A DNA stretch of 64,000 nucleotides, from positions 1-64,000 of the forward strand of contig UQTR01000002.1 of the NCBI GenBank assembly GCA_900544065.1. The letters run 5' to 3'. The notes below the pieces were generated by a model that worked only from the letters and a program-made list of their open reading frames with translations, ran no database searches and was not told the origin of the DNA. Positions 34,123 to 43,922 of this stretch are shown here, one piece after another (the stretch's first letter is position 1; the number at the start of each line of letters is the position of its first letter). The stretch is from an uncultured Collinsella sp. Its GTDB lineage: Bacteria > Actinomycetota > Coriobacteriia > Coriobacteriales > Coriobacteriaceae. A program made the position numbers and the translations under genes.

Positions 34123-35448
34123 ATGAAGGATAAGCTCAATATTGTGATCGTTGGCGGCGGCTCCACGTGGTGCCCTGGCATTCTTAAAGCCCTGACCAAG
34201 CACATGGACATTCTGCCGCTGAACCGCGTGATGCTCTATGACATCGATGCCGAGCGCCAGCGTCCGATCGGCGAGTTTGGCAAGATCCTCTTCGCTGAGG
34301 AGGAGCCCGGTGTGGAGTTTGGTTACACCACCGATAAGGACGAGGCTTACACCGACGTCGACTTTGTGCTCTGCCAGATTCGTACCGGCGGCTACGAGAT
34401 GCGTAGCAAGGACGAGAAGATTCCGCTGCATATGGGAATCATCGGCCAGGAAACGGTGGGCCCTGGCGGCATGGCTTACGGTATGCGCTCCATGCATGAC
34501 ATGGTTGAGATCGTCAACGACGTTCGCGCTCATAGCCCGGAGGCGTGGATTATCAACTACACCAACCCGGCTGCTATTGTGGCATATGGTCTCGAGCGCG
34601 TCCTGCCCGATGAGCATCGCGTTCTCAACATCTGCGATCAGCCCGTCAACCTCATGCGCTCTTACGGTCGTCTGCTCGGTCGCGATATGAGCAAGACGGA
34701 GCCCGTGTACTTTGGCCTCAATCACTTCGGTTGGTTCAAGCACATCTACGATGAAGAGGGCCATGACCTCGTCCCGCAGATTAAGGAGTACACGGAGAAG
34801 AACGGCTTCCTTCCTGCCGATGCCGAGCAGCGTGACCAGTCCTGGCTTGATACCTACGCCATGGTCAAGGACATGCTCGAGGACTTCCCCGACTATCTGC
34901 CCAACACTTATCTGCAGTACTATCTGTATCCCGAGTACAAGGTCGCTCACCTCGACCCCGACTACACTCGCTCCGACGAGGTTATCAACGGTCGTGAGAA
35001 GCGCGTGTTCGCCGAGTGCGAGCGTGTTGCCAAAGTCGGCACCGCAAAGAACTCCTCGGTTGTGCAGAACGATGCTCATGGCGATATGATCGTGGAAATC
35101 ACTTCGGCCATTTATCGCAACACCAACAAGACCTTCATTGTCATCGTGCCCAACAACGGCATTATCGAGGGCATGCCCGATGACGCCATGGTCGAGGTCG
35201 CGGCAAGCGTGGGCGCCAATGGCCCGCAGCCCTATGCTGTTGGCAAGATCGGTACCTTCTATCGCGGCCTTATGGAGAACCAGTACGCCTATGAGCGTCT
35301 GACTGTTGAGGCTTGGATGGAGGGTTCCTACGAGAAGGCTCTGCAGGCACTCACGCTTAATCGTCTGGTCGGTGACGCAAAGAAGGCTCGCAAAGTGCTC
35401 GACAAGCTCATCGAGGCCAATAAGGATTACTGGCCGGAGCTTAAGTAG
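34123..35448 (+). CDS. Family 4 glycosidase, 6-phospho-alpha-glucosidase
   Basis: NAD- and Mn-dependent hydrolase of 441 residues. The N-terminal NAD site is IVIVGGGSTW; metal-binding residues are the Cys in NICDQP and the His in GLNHFGW. The CDxP form marks the alpha-glucoside-phosphate branch (MalH/GlvA/AglB) of GH4. It cleaves maltose 6'-phosphate or isomers delivered by the PTS protein encoded 82 bp downstream. ATG 34123 follows GGAGGGACGG. Sucrose isomers are possible substrates too. Confidence 0.9.
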   Translation: MKDKLNIVIVGGGSTWCPGILKALTKHMDILPLNRVMLYDIDAERQRPIGEFGKILFAEEEPGVEFGYTTDKDEAYTDVDFVLCQIRTGGYEMRSKDEKIPLHMGIIGQETVGPGGMAYGMRSMHDMVEIVNDVRAHSPEAWIINYTNPAAIVAYGLERVLPDEHRVLNICDQPVNLMRSYGRLLGRDMSKTEPVYFGLNHFGWFKHIYDEEGHDLVPQIKEYTEKNGFLPADAEQRDQSWLDTYAMVKDMLEDFPDYLPNTYLQYYLYPEYKVAHLDPDYTRSDEVINGREKRVFAECERVAKVGTAKNSSVVQNDAHGDMIVEITSAIYRNTNKTFIVIVPNNGIIEGMPDDAMVEVAASVGANGPQPYAVGKIGTFYRGLMENQYAYERLTVEAWMEGSYEKALQALTLNRLVGDAKKARKVLDKLIEANKDYWPELK

Positions 35449-35530
35449 CTAGTTCCATAGCGCTTGATAACTGTTATGGGGCGTGTGGGTTGTAGAACTG
35501 CACGCCCCGTTTCTTTAAGAGGGGTATCCC

Positions 35531-37093
35531 ATGAACAAAGATGAGCTGCTGGCAAAGTTCCAGCGTCTGGGCAAAGTCCTCATGACGCCTGTCCTGATCC
35601 TGCCAATCGCCGGCATCCTTCAGGGCTTTGGCAATGCCTTTACCAGCCCCACCCTTACGGCAGCTGTTCCCTGGCTTGCTGCTCCGGGCTTTGCGATCTT
35701 CTTTTCGATTCTCAAGGCCGCTGCCAGCATCGTTATGAACAACATCCCGGTTATCTTCTCGATTTGTCTCGCCTATGGCTTCGCCAAGTCCGAGAAGGCT
35801 ACCGCGGCGCTTTGTGGCTTTTTGGGCTACATGTGCATGAACTCCGTGATGGGCACGTTCCTTACGGCGACTGGTGTCATCGATCCCGCGAATCTTACGA
35901 CGGGCCAGAGCACGATCCTCGGTATCACCACGCTCGACACTGGCGTTATCGGCGGTCTTCTGGTGGGTGCAATCGTCGCATGGTTGCATAACCGTTACTA
36001 CAAGATTGAGCTGCCTGCCGTGTTCTCCATCTTCAACGGCACGCGCTTTATCCCGGCGGTGACGCTGCTCTCATGCAGCATCCTCGCATTGGTCATGTCC
36101 TTTGTTTTCCCGTTTATTCAGAACGCTCTCGGTGCGCTGTCCGAGTTCATCAAGACTACGGGTGCCTTTGGTGCATTTGTCTACGGCGCCGGCGAGCGCA
36201 TGCTCCTGCCTTTTGGCCTGCATCACTTTGTCTATTTGCCGTTCTTCTTCACGTCGCTCGGTGGCGTCGAGACCATCGACGGCCAGACTGTTCAGGGCGC
36301 TATCAATATCTACAACGCGATCCTGGGCTCTCCCAGCACGCCGTTTAACATCGAGGTCAGCCGTTTTGTCATGAACGGCAAGGTTATCTTCGCCATGTTC
36401 GGCCTGCCCGGCGCCGCGCTCGCCTTCTACAAGACGGCGCTTCCCAAGAACAAGAAGAAGACCGCAGCGCTCATGATCGCCATCGTGGTGCCTTGCATTC
36501 TCTCCGGCATTACCGAGCCGCTCGAGTACTCCTTCTTGTTTATCGTGCCCATCCTCTACGTGTTCCACGCTCTCATGGCTGGTCTTGCTTATGCGCTGAC
36601 CTATATCCTGCAGTTCAACGTGGCCGGTTCCGCGTCCTTCGGCGGCCCGCTCTTGTCGTTGATCTTTAACGGCATTATGGGTGCAGCCAAGGGCTCCAAC
36701 TGGCAGGTTATCCTGTTCCTCGGCCCCATCTACTTCGTGGTGTACTACTTCGTCTTCAAGTTCATCATCCTTAAGAAGGACCTTAAGACCCCTGGCCGCG
36801 AGGAAGAGTCCGACGATGAGGCCGCAAAGGCTCCCAAGACTGTGATCAGCGACCTCATTCCCGCCATCGTTGAGGCAGTGGGCGGCGACAACAATATTAA
36901 GTCTGTCGAGGCCTGCTTCACCCGTCTGCGCATCCAGCTCAATGACTGTGACAAGGTGGTTGATGACGCCGAGTTTACCGAAAAGCTCGAAGCGCGTGGC
37001 ATCGTGCATGTCAACGGCGGCGTGCAGATTGTCTACGGCAACATGGCATCTAACTACGCAACCCAGATGCGCGAGCTACTGGGTATGGAGTAA
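35531..37093 (+). CDS. PTS alpha-glucoside transporter subunit IIBC
   Basis: Membrane protein of 520 residues: EIIC domain with about ten hydrophobic segments (1-415), a charged linker (KTPGREEESDDEAAK) and a C-terminal EIIB domain with the phosphocysteine in VEACFTRLRI. It takes up and phosphorylates an alpha-glucoside such as maltose. There is no IIA domain, so a IIA-Glc must come from elsewhere. RBS AAGAGGGG. It ends at a very strong terminator. Confidence 0.9.
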   Translation: MNKDELLAKFQRLGKVLMTPVLILPIAGILQGFGNAFTSPTLTAAVPWLAAPGFAIFFSILKAAASIVMNNIPVIFSICLAYGFAKSEKATAALCGFLGYMCMNSVMGTFLTATGVIDPANLTTGQSTILGITTLDTGVIGGLLVGAIVAWLHNRYYKIELPAVFSIFNGTRFIPAVTLLSCSILALVMSFVFPFIQNALGALSEFIKTTGAFGAFVYGAGERMLLPFGLHHFVYLPFFFTSLGGVETIDGQTVQGAINIYNAILGSPSTPFNIEVSRFVMNGKVIFAMFGLPGAALAFYKTALPKNKKKTAALMIAIVVPCILSGITEPLEYSFLFIVPILYVFHALMAGLAYALTYILQFNVAGSASFGGPLLSLIFNGIMGAAKGSNWQVILFLGPIYFVVYYFVFKFIILKKDLKTPGREEESDDEAAKAPKTVISDLIPAIVEAVGGDNNIKSVEACFTRLRIQLNDCDKVVDDAEFTEKLEARGIVHVNGGVQIVYGNMASNYATQMRELLGME

Positions 37094-37123
37094 ACGACTC
37101 GCATATCTATAAAATCCAGTATA

Positions 37124-37162
37124 AAAGGCGGCGGCAGACAATGCGTCTGCCGCCGCCTTTGA
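37124..37162 (+). terminator. Terminator after PTS IIBC
   Basis: AAAGGCGGCGGCAGAC (37124-37139) and its exact complement (37145-37160) with loop AATGC. Confidence 0.88.
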
Positions 37163-37176
37163 GGTGCCCCGCGCAC

Positions 37177-37236
37177 ATTTCGTGTACTTCGGATACACGA
37201 AATCGTAGAAAAGCGTGTATCTGAAGTACACGAAAT
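37177..37236. repeat. Palindrome with CGAAATCG-n2-GAAAAGCGT centre, copy 1
   Basis: Arms 37177-37199 and 37214-37236 (23 bp, one mismatch; core GTGTACTTCGGATACACG). The central 19 bp (37198-37216) match 17 of 19 with copy 2 at 38713-38731, while the arms are unrelated. Confidence 0.6.
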
Positions 37237-37320
37237 TGCACTGCTGAAGCTTCCGGGCGGATAAACATACTCATATTGGGCGGTTCACCGGTTGCTCGCC
37301 ACCTTGGGCTATGTTCGCCC

Positions 37321-38574
37321 CTATGCCTGCATCCGGGGCCGTGCTGATTGACGACGACGCTCCCAACGTGCCAGCTTAATCGTCACCAGCGTGAGCGCCC
37401 AGGCCACAAGCGAGAATGCGCCACCCACTGCGCCCACGTACGCAATGCCAACGCCGCTTACCACGGCACCGCCCACTGCGGTGCCAAACGAGATGCCGAC
37501 GTTAAACGCCATGGGTTCAACCGAACTTGCGAGTACCATCGACTTGGGATGGCGGCTGCGTGCCACGTCCATAAAGTGCGTGATGCACGACACCGAGAAC
37601 AGGTACATGAGCAGCGCCAAGCTAAAGACAAAGACCAGCGCGAGCGGCATGGTGCCGCCCACAGCAAACAGCCCGAGCAACGCCGCAGCCTGCAGCACAA
37701 ACGTCACAAGCAGCGCCTTCATGCCAAAGCGCGCATCGATCCATCCGCCCAAGATGTTCGAGATCAGACAGAACACGCCGTAGGCCATAAGCGTAGTACT
37801 GGCTTCGACCGTGCCCATGCCCAGCACCTGCTCAAGATAGGGCGTCACGTAGCCGTAGAACACATAGACCGACCCCACGCCAAACAAAAAGATGAGCATG
37901 CCGGTGATGATGCTCGGCTCGCGCAGCAGCCCCGCCTGCTCGCGGAAGGTGGCGGGCTCGTCGGTTTGTCCAGCGCGCGGCATAAACGCCACGAGCGCGG
38001 CGCAGATCAAAACGGCAAAGGTCAGCGTGCCGTACATGGCGACGTGCCAGTCGAGCGTGTCGGCCACAAACTTGCCGATCGAGGTCACAAAGACCATCGC
38101 CACGGAGAATGCGCCGTACACCACCGAGATGGCGAGCGAGGTCTGCTGCGGGGACAGCAGCTCGGGGATATACGTCACGCCCACGGCGAGCAGCGCGCCC
38201 GAGACCGATCCCAAGATGATGCGCGAGGCAAACAGTACTTGAAAGTTGGGCGCCAGCGCCATAACAAGATTGCCCAGCACAAAGACAATGCTGTAGCACA
38301 CGAGCAGCTGGTAGCGGCGGAAGCGCCCCGTGCTGAGCGCAAGCATCGGCGTCGCGATGGCGTAGACCAGCGCGAACACGCTGATGAGCTGGCCCGCGGT
38401 GGCAAGCGAGATACCGAGCTCCGTCGCCAGGTCGCTCTCGATACCGATGACTACGAACTCCGAGCAGCCGAGCGAAAATCCCAACAGCACGAGCAGCGCC
38501 AGGCAGAGCTTGGTGTGCACGGGGGAGAGCGCGGCGGCGGTTGACTTGCTTTTAGGCGTGGTTGCGGCGGTCAA
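37321..38574 (-). CDS. MFS transporter, DHA1/sugar-efflux-like
   Basis: Carrier of 417 residues with twelve membrane segments. ALSTGRFRRYQLL after helix 2 is the MFS loop motif, and the N-terminus FSLGCSEFVVIGIESDLATELGIS resembles the AraJ/YdhP group of sugar or drug efflux pumps. The start is taken as TTG 38574, 8 bases after GGAG; GTG 38583 overlaps that site and is the alternative. It is a lone gene with palindromes on both sides. Confidence 0.82.
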   Translation of the reverse strand: MTAATTPKSKSTAAALSPVHTKLCLALLVLLGFSLGCSEFVVIGIESDLATELGISLATAGQLISVFALVYAIATPMLALSTGRFRRYQLLVCYSIVFVLGNLVMALAPNFQVLFASRIILGSVSGALLAVGVTYIPELLSPQQTSLAISVVYGAFSVAMVFVTSIGKFVADTLDWHVAMYGTLTFAVLICAALVAFMPRAGQTDEPATFREQAGLLREPSIITGMLIFLFGVGSVYVFYGYVTPYLEQVLGMGTVEASTTLMAYGVFCLISNILGGWIDARFGMKALLVTFVLQAAALLGLFAVGGTMPLALVFVFSLALLMYLFSVSCITHFMDVARSRHPKSMVLASSVEPMAFNVGISFGTAVGGAVVSGVGIAYVGAVGGAFSLVAWALTLVTIKLARWERRRQSARPRMQA

Positions 38575-38630
38575 GATTGTCACTCCAATGTCGCATGGAT
38601 AAGCGGGATTCAATCCCTGCAACTCTAACA

Positions 38631-38664
38631 GAATGTGACGAAGGGGCAGTCCCTTTGTCACATT
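38631..38664. repeat. GACAAAGGG-type palindrome, copy 4
   Basis: GAATGTGACGAAGGG...CCCTTTGTCACATT with one mismatch. Lies upstream of the MFS gene. Confidence 0.7.
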
Positions 38665-38684
38665 GCGCTGCCAGCCAGTCGCCC

Positions 38685-38749
38685 AAACCATCACAACATT
38701 CGGCGAAAATCTCGAAATCGAGGAAAAGCGTCGAATGTTGTGATGGTTT
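38685..38749. repeat. Palindrome with CGAAATCG-n2-GAAAAGCGT centre, copy 2
   Basis: Perfect 18-bp arms 38685-38702 and 38732-38749 (AAACCATCACAACATTCG) around 29 bp that contain the conserved centre (38713-38731). Confidence 0.6.
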
Positions 38750-38834
38750 TCCTGTCTGCGCCGGCGAGCTCCGGCGCCGTCTGGGGGTATAAGGCTAGCA
38801 AGTGTTTATTTGCGAGGCCTAAGGGGCGCCCCGT

Positions 38835-39707
38835 ATGGATATCGATAACTTTGAATGGTGGTATAGCGAGGGCGAGGCTCCGGACGAGGAGTGGGACGAG
38901 CCGTTGCCGAGCGACGAGTCGAGTGACGAGTCCGATACCGCTGCTGACGCCGACAGCGTCGAGCCGGACTCCGCCCCCGACTCCGCCGAACCCCTAACCT
39001 TCGAACAGGCCTGGGCCCAGGCCGAGGCCGACGAGGCGAAGGCCGATGCTACCGCCACGCTCGGCGAGCCGGCCGACATGTCGATCTCGCCGGCAAAGAC
39101 CCCGCAGCCACGTCATACCATCGACCCCGGCAGCACGGCTTCTTTCAGTATCCTCGACGTGCCCTCGCGGGGTGCCCAGGCGCCCGCGCCCACGCATCGC
39201 CCCAATCTGTCTCGTGAGGAAGACGCAGGTCGTCGCTCACCACTCGGCCCCATTCTCATCGCCTTTATGGCCGGCGTCATCGCTTGCTCGGCGATCGGCA
39301 ATGTCTGGGTCCATGTCGAGCAGCAGCGAAAAGACGCAGCCAAGGTCGAGATGTCTGTCGAACAATCGCTCAGCCGCACGCGTTCGGTGCACGTGTCGGT
39401 CGAGGTCAAGGACGGTGCGACATGGGACACCGCCCGCGGCGATAGCCAGATGCTCATCCATATCGTGGGCCGCACGCTCAAGGGCCAAACGATCGACGAG
39501 TACCAATACGTCAACTCCGCTGGAGACGGCATCGAACTCAAGCCCGGCGACTACGAGCTCACGGTCGACGAGCCGCCTGTCGCCACCGACGGTACGCGTT
39601 TCCGTGCCTCAAAGCGCATGGTTCCCGTGAACTTTAACTCGCAGGCGCCCGATACGGTCGACAGCACGCCGCAAGGCGGGTTTGACCTGTACGCAATCGC
39701 TCAATAA
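38835..39707 (+). CDS. Hypothetical single-pass membrane protein with acidic N-terminus
   Basis: Protein of 290 residues of no family I recognise. Residues 1-75 are very acidic (Asp/Glu/Ser-rich), 76-130 are Pro/Arg-rich and disordered, one membrane helix lies at about 138-158 (ILIAFMAGVIACSAIGNVWV), and the last 130 residues form a soluble, probably extracellular domain with beta-rich segments (GDYELTVDEPPVATDGTRFR). The topology is cytoplasmic acidic tail with an outside domain. Start ATG 38835; no partner genes. Confidence 0.7.
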   Translation: MDIDNFEWWYSEGEAPDEEWDEPLPSDESSDESDTAADADSVEPDSAPDSAEPLTFEQAWAQAEADEAKADATATLGEPADMSISPAKTPQPRHTIDPGSTASFSILDVPSRGAQAPAPTHRPNLSREEDAGRRSPLGPILIAFMAGVIACSAIGNVWVHVEQQRKDAAKVEMSVEQSLSRTRSVHVSVEVKDGATWDTARGDSQMLIHIVGRTLKGQTIDEYQYVNSAGDGIELKPGDYELTVDEPPVATDGTRFRASKRMVPVNFNSQAPDTVDSTPQGGFDLYAIAQ

Positions 39708-39786
39708 CTGCGCCTGCCGCTTCTCCTTGCCGCCAAGAGTGGGACAATAGCCCTCGACACTGTTGTTTACTTTTGGAGGAAGTAGC

Positions 39787-40680
39787 ATGTCCACCGTCAC
39801 CACCATCAAGCGCGGCGGCCTCACCGCGGCCATCGATTCCATGGGCGCCCAGCTCACGAGTCTTGCCCTTAACGGCAACGAGTATCTGTGGCAGGGTGAC
39901 CCCACCTTTTGGGGCAAGCACGCGCCCATCCTGTTCCCCATTGTGGGCTCGCTGCGCAACAACACGGCGACGTCTGCGGCCGGTACCTGCGAGATGCCGC
40001 GCCACGGCCTCGCGCGCATCGTCGAGCACGAGCTGGTCGAGGTCTCCGAGGACGGCTCCTCGGTAACCTATGAGATCACCGACACGCCCGAGTCGCTCAA
40101 GGCCTTCCCGTTCCACTTTAAGCTCAACATGACCTATGCCCTGACCGGCGATGCCACGCTCACCCAGACCTTTGCCGTCACCAACACCGGCGACGTTGAC
40201 CTGCCGTTCTCAGTGGGTGGCCATCCTGCATTCAACGTGCCCGCTCCCGGTGCCGAGGATGAGGCGTTCGAGGATTACGAGCTGGCGTTTACCGAGGCGT
40301 GGACCAACGAGGCTCCCATCATTACGCCCGATGGCCTTATGACGTTCGAGGGCTCCTACAAGGCGCCCGACAATTCCGACGTGCTGCCCATCACGCACCG
40401 TAGCTTCGATAACGATGCCATCATGTTCACCGATACTCCGGGTTCCACGCTCACCCTGCGCGGCCGCAAGTCGGGCCATGGCGTCAAGATCGACTTTGAG
40501 GGCTTTAAGTACATCGGCGTGTGGTCTGCCGCCAACGACGCTCCGTTTGTGGCGCTCGAGCCCTGGACTGGCCACACCACCATGGACACCGAGGACGACG
40601 TCTTCGAGCACAAGGTCAACACCATCACCCTGGCCCCCGGCGAGACGGACAAGCGCACCTTTAGCGTTACGTTGCTGTAG
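39787..40680 (+). CDS. Aldose 1-epimerase family protein
   Basis: Galactose-mutarotase-fold protein of 297 residues. The catalytic His/Glu type motifs are seen in PRHGLARI (first His) and VGGHPAFNVP (second His), with LEPWTGHTT near the end. It interconverts anomers of free or phosphorylated aldoses; the branch resembles the YeaD/LACX group rather than classical GalM. ATG 39787 follows GGAGGAAG. A single gene with a terminator behind it. Confidence 0.85.
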   Translation: MSTVTTIKRGGLTAAIDSMGAQLTSLALNGNEYLWQGDPTFWGKHAPILFPIVGSLRNNTATSAAGTCEMPRHGLARIVEHELVEVSEDGSSVTYEITDTPESLKAFPFHFKLNMTYALTGDATLTQTFAVTNTGDVDLPFSVGGHPAFNVPAPGAEDEAFEDYELAFTEAWTNEAPIITPDGLMTFEGSYKAPDNSDVLPITHRSFDNDAIMFTDTPGSTLTLRGRKSGHGVKIDFEGFKYIGVWSAANDAPFVALEPWTGHTTMDTEDDVFEHKVNTITLAPGETDKRTFSVTLL

Positions 40681-40687
40681 ATGTACA

Positions 40688-40726
40688 AAAAACCTCCCTG
40701 TCATCCCCGGCAGGGAGGTCTTTTTT
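40688..40726 (+). terminator. Terminator after aldose epimerase
   Basis: ACCTCCCTG and CAGGGAGGT around a 10-base loop with A-rich 5' and TTTTTT 3' flanks. Confidence 0.85.
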
Positions 40727-40730
40727 CAGG

Positions 40731-40860
40731 TAGTCGTTGGGGACGTTCTTAAACGACTAGGCAAAGGGGACACTCTTGCGGCGCTTGGGGACAGCCCCCA
40801 TCTGTCGGCTGCGAAGACTGTCCCCAACGACTAGTCGTTTAAGAACGTCCCCAATGACTG
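40731..40860. repeat. GTAGTC(G/A)TTGGGGAC palindromic element, copy 1
   Basis: About 130 bp. The 30-bp ends (40731-40760 and 40831-40860) are inverted repeats with two mismatches, core GGGGACGTTCTTAAACGACTA; the inside has GGGGACA/TGTCCCC pairs. Copy 2 at about 56862-56956 shares the outer ends GTAGTCATTGGG and CCCAATGACTGC. Confidence 0.65.
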
Positions 40861-40957
40861 CCGTGTGTCTATTAATTTTTCGCGCTTATGCTGTGCTGCT
40901 GGTTGTTGGCGTATATCCTGTTTTGTTGTCAGCAAAACAAAGTAGGGAAGGCACCAG

Positions 40958-41884
40958 ATGCAACCTCGACAACAGCGCGGCATGCAGGCCCAGCCGGTAT
41001 GCAGCCGTCGCATCTTTTTGGGTAGCGCTCTCGCTGCGAGCGCTACCGTCGTCGCCGGCGCGCTTGCCGGCTGCCAGCGTCCGTCCACGCTGGAAGTAGT
41101 TCAGCCCACGACGGGCGGCGGTCGCGACGACCTGTCCGATTCCGTCATCGGCAAGGACAAGATCCGCATTGGCATGGAGGCGGCCTACGCCCCGTACAAC
41201 TGGCAGGTCTCCGAGGCCAGCGAGTTCACCATCCCCATCGATAACGTGCAAGGCGCCTATGCCGACGGCTACGACGTGCAGATTGCCAAGATCGTCTGCA
41301 AGGCCCTCGGCGGCGAGCCCGTCGCCGTCAAGCAGAGCTTCTCGGGCCTTATCGATTCGCTCAACAACGGCCAGATCGACCTCATCATCGCCGGCATGAG
41401 CGCCACGCCCGAGCGCGAGGAGTCCGTCGGCTTTTCCGACCCGTACTTCATTGGCTACTTTGGCCTGTTCGTAAAAGAGGGCTCGCCCTACCAAAACGCC
41501 ACCAAGCTCAGCGACTTCAGCGGTGCCACGGTGCTCGGCCAAAAGGACACCATGCTCGATACCGTCATCGACGAGATTCCGGGCGTTGTGCACAAGAACC
41601 CGGTCGATTCGGTCCCCACGGTGTTCTCGAATCTGCTGCAGGGCACGTGCGACGCCGTGACCTACAACACGGAGAACGAAAAGGGCTATATGGCCCAAAA
41701 TCCCGGTATCGTCCCCATCCACTTTGCCGAGGGCGAGGGCTTTAAGCAGGAGGTCACGGCAAATGTCGGTTGCCGCAAGGGCTCGGACAAACTGCTTAAG
41801 CTCATCGACAAGACGCTCAAGGGCATTAGCCAAGAGGAGCGCGACCAAATGTGGGACGCGTGCCTCGACCGTCAGCCGGCATAG
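40958..41884 (+). CDS. Polar amino acid ABC transporter, substrate-binding lipoprotein
   Basis: Extracellular binding protein of 308 residues. The signal peptide contains twin arginines (CSRRIFLG), a hydrophobic stretch and the lipobox LAGC, so it is anchored by lipid at Cys in LAGCQRP. The mature part is a family 3 binding protein (GKDKIRIGMEAAYAPYNW, then MSATPEREESVGFSDPYF). It captures an amino acid for the permease and ATPase encoded downstream (9-bp gap). Specificity unknown. Confidence 0.9.
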   Translation: MQPRQQRGMQAQPVCSRRIFLGSALAASATVVAGALAGCQRPSTLEVVQPTTGGGRDDLSDSVIGKDKIRIGMEAAYAPYNWQVSEASEFTIPIDNVQGAYADGYDVQIAKIVCKALGGEPVAVKQSFSGLIDSLNNGQIDLIIAGMSATPEREESVGFSDPYFIGYFGLFVKEGSPYQNATKLSDFSGATVLGQKDTMLDTVIDEIPGVVHKNPVDSVPTVFSNLLQGTCDAVTYNTENEKGYMAQNPGIVPIHFAEGEGFKQEVTANVGCRKGSDKLLKLIDKTLKGISQEERDQMWDACLDRQPA

Positions 41885-41893
41885 GGAGGCAGC

Positions 41894-43042
41894 ATGAAAG
41901 GCATCAATCGTCTGGCCTCCTTTATCAAGGCCGACCACCGTTATGTGTACCTGGGCACGAGCGTTATCGCGGCGCTCGGCTTGGCATTTAGCCAGCGCAA
42001 CCCCACGCCGCTGAGCTTTTTGGCGCCCACCGGCATCTTCCAGGATTGCCTTTGGGCGATTCTTTGGGCCTGGATCGTCGTGTCGGCGGCAGCGCTCGTC
42101 ACCAAGGTTATGCACTGGAGCGACTATCGCGAAAAGTCACCGTTTGCATCCGAGCGTTTCCGTCGCGGCGCGCGCCTGGGCAGCTATGTCGTGGTCGTCA
42201 TCGCGGCGATCTTCTTTGTCGACCGCTGCGTCATGTCGTTTATCGATCTGGTGCAGGTGAGCATTGTCTCGGATTCCAACCCCAGCGACTTTTTGTCGAG
42301 CTTGGTCTACATGACCTACAAGAGCGGCGACTTCTTCATCCGTGGCATCGAGATCACCATCGCACTTGCGACCTTCGGCACCGTCATCGCATTCTTCCTG
42401 GCGCTGCTCCTTGTGTTTTTGCGCATTCAGACGTTCGACCGCGTGGATAACGACCTCACACGCTTCTTTAAGAGCATCGGCCGCGGCTTTGCGACCGTCT
42501 ACTCCACCATCGTGCGCGGTACGCCCATGATGGTCCAGGGCCTGCTCATCTACTATGCCGGCTTTACCGTCCTGCGCGGCATGGGGTTCGAGACCGCCCA
42601 AGCCAACCAGATCTGGAGCACCTTTACCGCCGGCCTCGTCACTATCTCGATCAACTCCACCGCTTACATGATGGAGGTCCTGCGCGGCGGTATCGAGTCC
42701 ATCGACGCCGGCCAGGCCGAAGCGGCGCGCTCGCTGGGCTTGTCGCAGTGGCAGGCCATGCGCAAGGTCGTGTTCCCCCAGGGCATTAAAAACGCGATCC
42801 CCGCACTCACCAACGAGCTGATCATCAACATCAAGGACTCGTCGGTGCTTTCGGTCATCGGCGTGTTCGACCTCATGTACGCCACCACCACCGTCGCCGG
42901 CGTGTACTACCGCCAGATGGAGGTCTATTGCGTGGCGCTCGTGGTCTACCTGATCCTGACGCTTGTGGCGAGCCGCCTGCTCGAGGCCTTTGGCAAAAAG
43001 CTCGGCGCCGAGGCCCCGGCCACGCTGCCCAGCTCCAACTAG
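41894..43042 (+). CDS. Polar amino acid ABC transporter, permease
   Basis: Membrane protein of 382 residues. About 140 N-terminal residues with three membrane segments precede the usual HisM/GlnP-type domain of about 220 residues, which carries the EAA loop ([23 protein letters not shown]). It forms a homodimeric pore coupled to the ATPase encoded at 43065. Longer than typical family members by the N-terminal extension. Confidence 0.9.
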   Translation: MKGINRLASFIKADHRYVYLGTSVIAALGLAFSQRNPTPLSFLAPTGIFQDCLWAILWAWIVVSAAALVTKVMHWSDYREKSPFASERFRRGARLGSYVVVVIAAIFFVDRCVMSFIDLVQVSIVSDSNPSDFLSSLVYMTYKSGDFFIRGIEITIALATFGTVIAFFLALLLVFLRIQTFDRVDNDLTRFFKSIGRGFATVYSTIVRGTPMMVQGLLIYYAGFTVLRGMGFETAQANQIWSTFTAGLVTISINSTAYMMEVLRGGIESIDAGQAEAARSLGLSQWQAMRKVVFPQGIKNAIPALTNELIINIKDSSVLSVIGVFDLMYATTTVAGVYYRQMEVYCVALVVYLILTLVASRLLEAFGKKLGAEAPATLPSSN

Positions 43043-43064
43043 GCTCAAGACGAGGAGAAACATC

Positions 43065-43850
43065 ATGGCAGATACCGCCACTACCGGCGCTGCGGCCGCC
43101 GCACAAAACCAAGAGCCGCTCATCCGCGTCGAGGACCTGCATAAGAGCTTCGGCTCGCTCGAGGTGCTCAAGGGCATCGACCTGGCCGTCAATCCCGGCG
43201 AGGTTGTCACCATCATCGGCGCCTCGGGTTCGGGCAAGTCGACCCTCTTGCGCTGCCTCAACCTGCTCGAGACCCCGGACGCGGGCCACATTTGGTTCCA
43301 CGGCCAGGACCTCACGGCCGAGCGCTGCAACATCAATAAACTCCGCGAGGACATCGGCATGGTGTTCCAGGGCTTCAACCTGTTCAACAACATGGACGTG
43401 CTCGACAACTGCACGCTCGCGCCCGTCACGCTCAAAAAGATGAGCAAGGCTGAGGCCGAAAAGGTCGCGATGGAGCATCTGACGAGCGTGGGACTCGAAA
43501 AGTTCGCACACGCCGCCGTGGGTCGCCTGTCCGGTGGCCAAAAGCAGCGCGTGGCCATCGCCCGCGCCCTGTGCATGAATCCGCAGATCATGCTGTTCGA
43601 CGAGCCGACCTCCGCGCTCGACCCCGAGATCGTGGGCGAGGTGCTCGAGGTCATGCGCAAGCTCGCGGCCGACGGCATGACCATGGTCGTCGTCACGCAC
43701 GAGATGGCCTTTGCCCGCACCGTATCCGACCGCGTGGTCTTTATGGACAAGGGCGTGGTGCTCGAGGACGCCGCGCCGGCCGAACTCTTCGGCAACCCCA
43801 AACACCAGCGCACCCGCGAGTTCCTCTCGCGCTATCTCGAGGACAAATAA
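43065..43850 (+). CDS. Polar amino acid ABC transporter, ATPase
   Basis: ATPase of 261 residues of the GlnQ/HisP family. Walker [11 protein letters not shown]-loop in [10 protein letters not shown], signature LSGGQ, Walker [15 protein letters not shown], and H-loop VVVTHEM are all intact. ATG 43065 follows GAGGAGAAA; earlier in-frame codons overlap the permease gene. It completes the binding protein-permease-ATPase operon. Confidence 0.93.
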   Translation: MADTATTGAAAAAQNQEPLIRVEDLHKSFGSLEVLKGIDLAVNPGEVVTIIGASGSGKSTLLRCLNLLETPDAGHIWFHGQDLTAERCNINKLREDIGMVFQGFNLFNNMDVLDNCTLAPVTLKKMSKAEAEKVAMEHLTSVGLEKFAHAAVGRLSGGQKQRVAIARALCMNPQIMLFDEPTSALDPEIVGEVLEVMRKLAADGMTMVVVTHEMAFARTVSDRVVFMDKGVVLEDAAPAELFGNPKHQRTREFLSRYLEDK

Positions 43851-43922
43851 CCGACCGCAAACACGTGAACGACAGGGCCGCTCCGGTGGGGCGGCCTTTG
43901 TCGTCACAATCGAAAGGATGTC

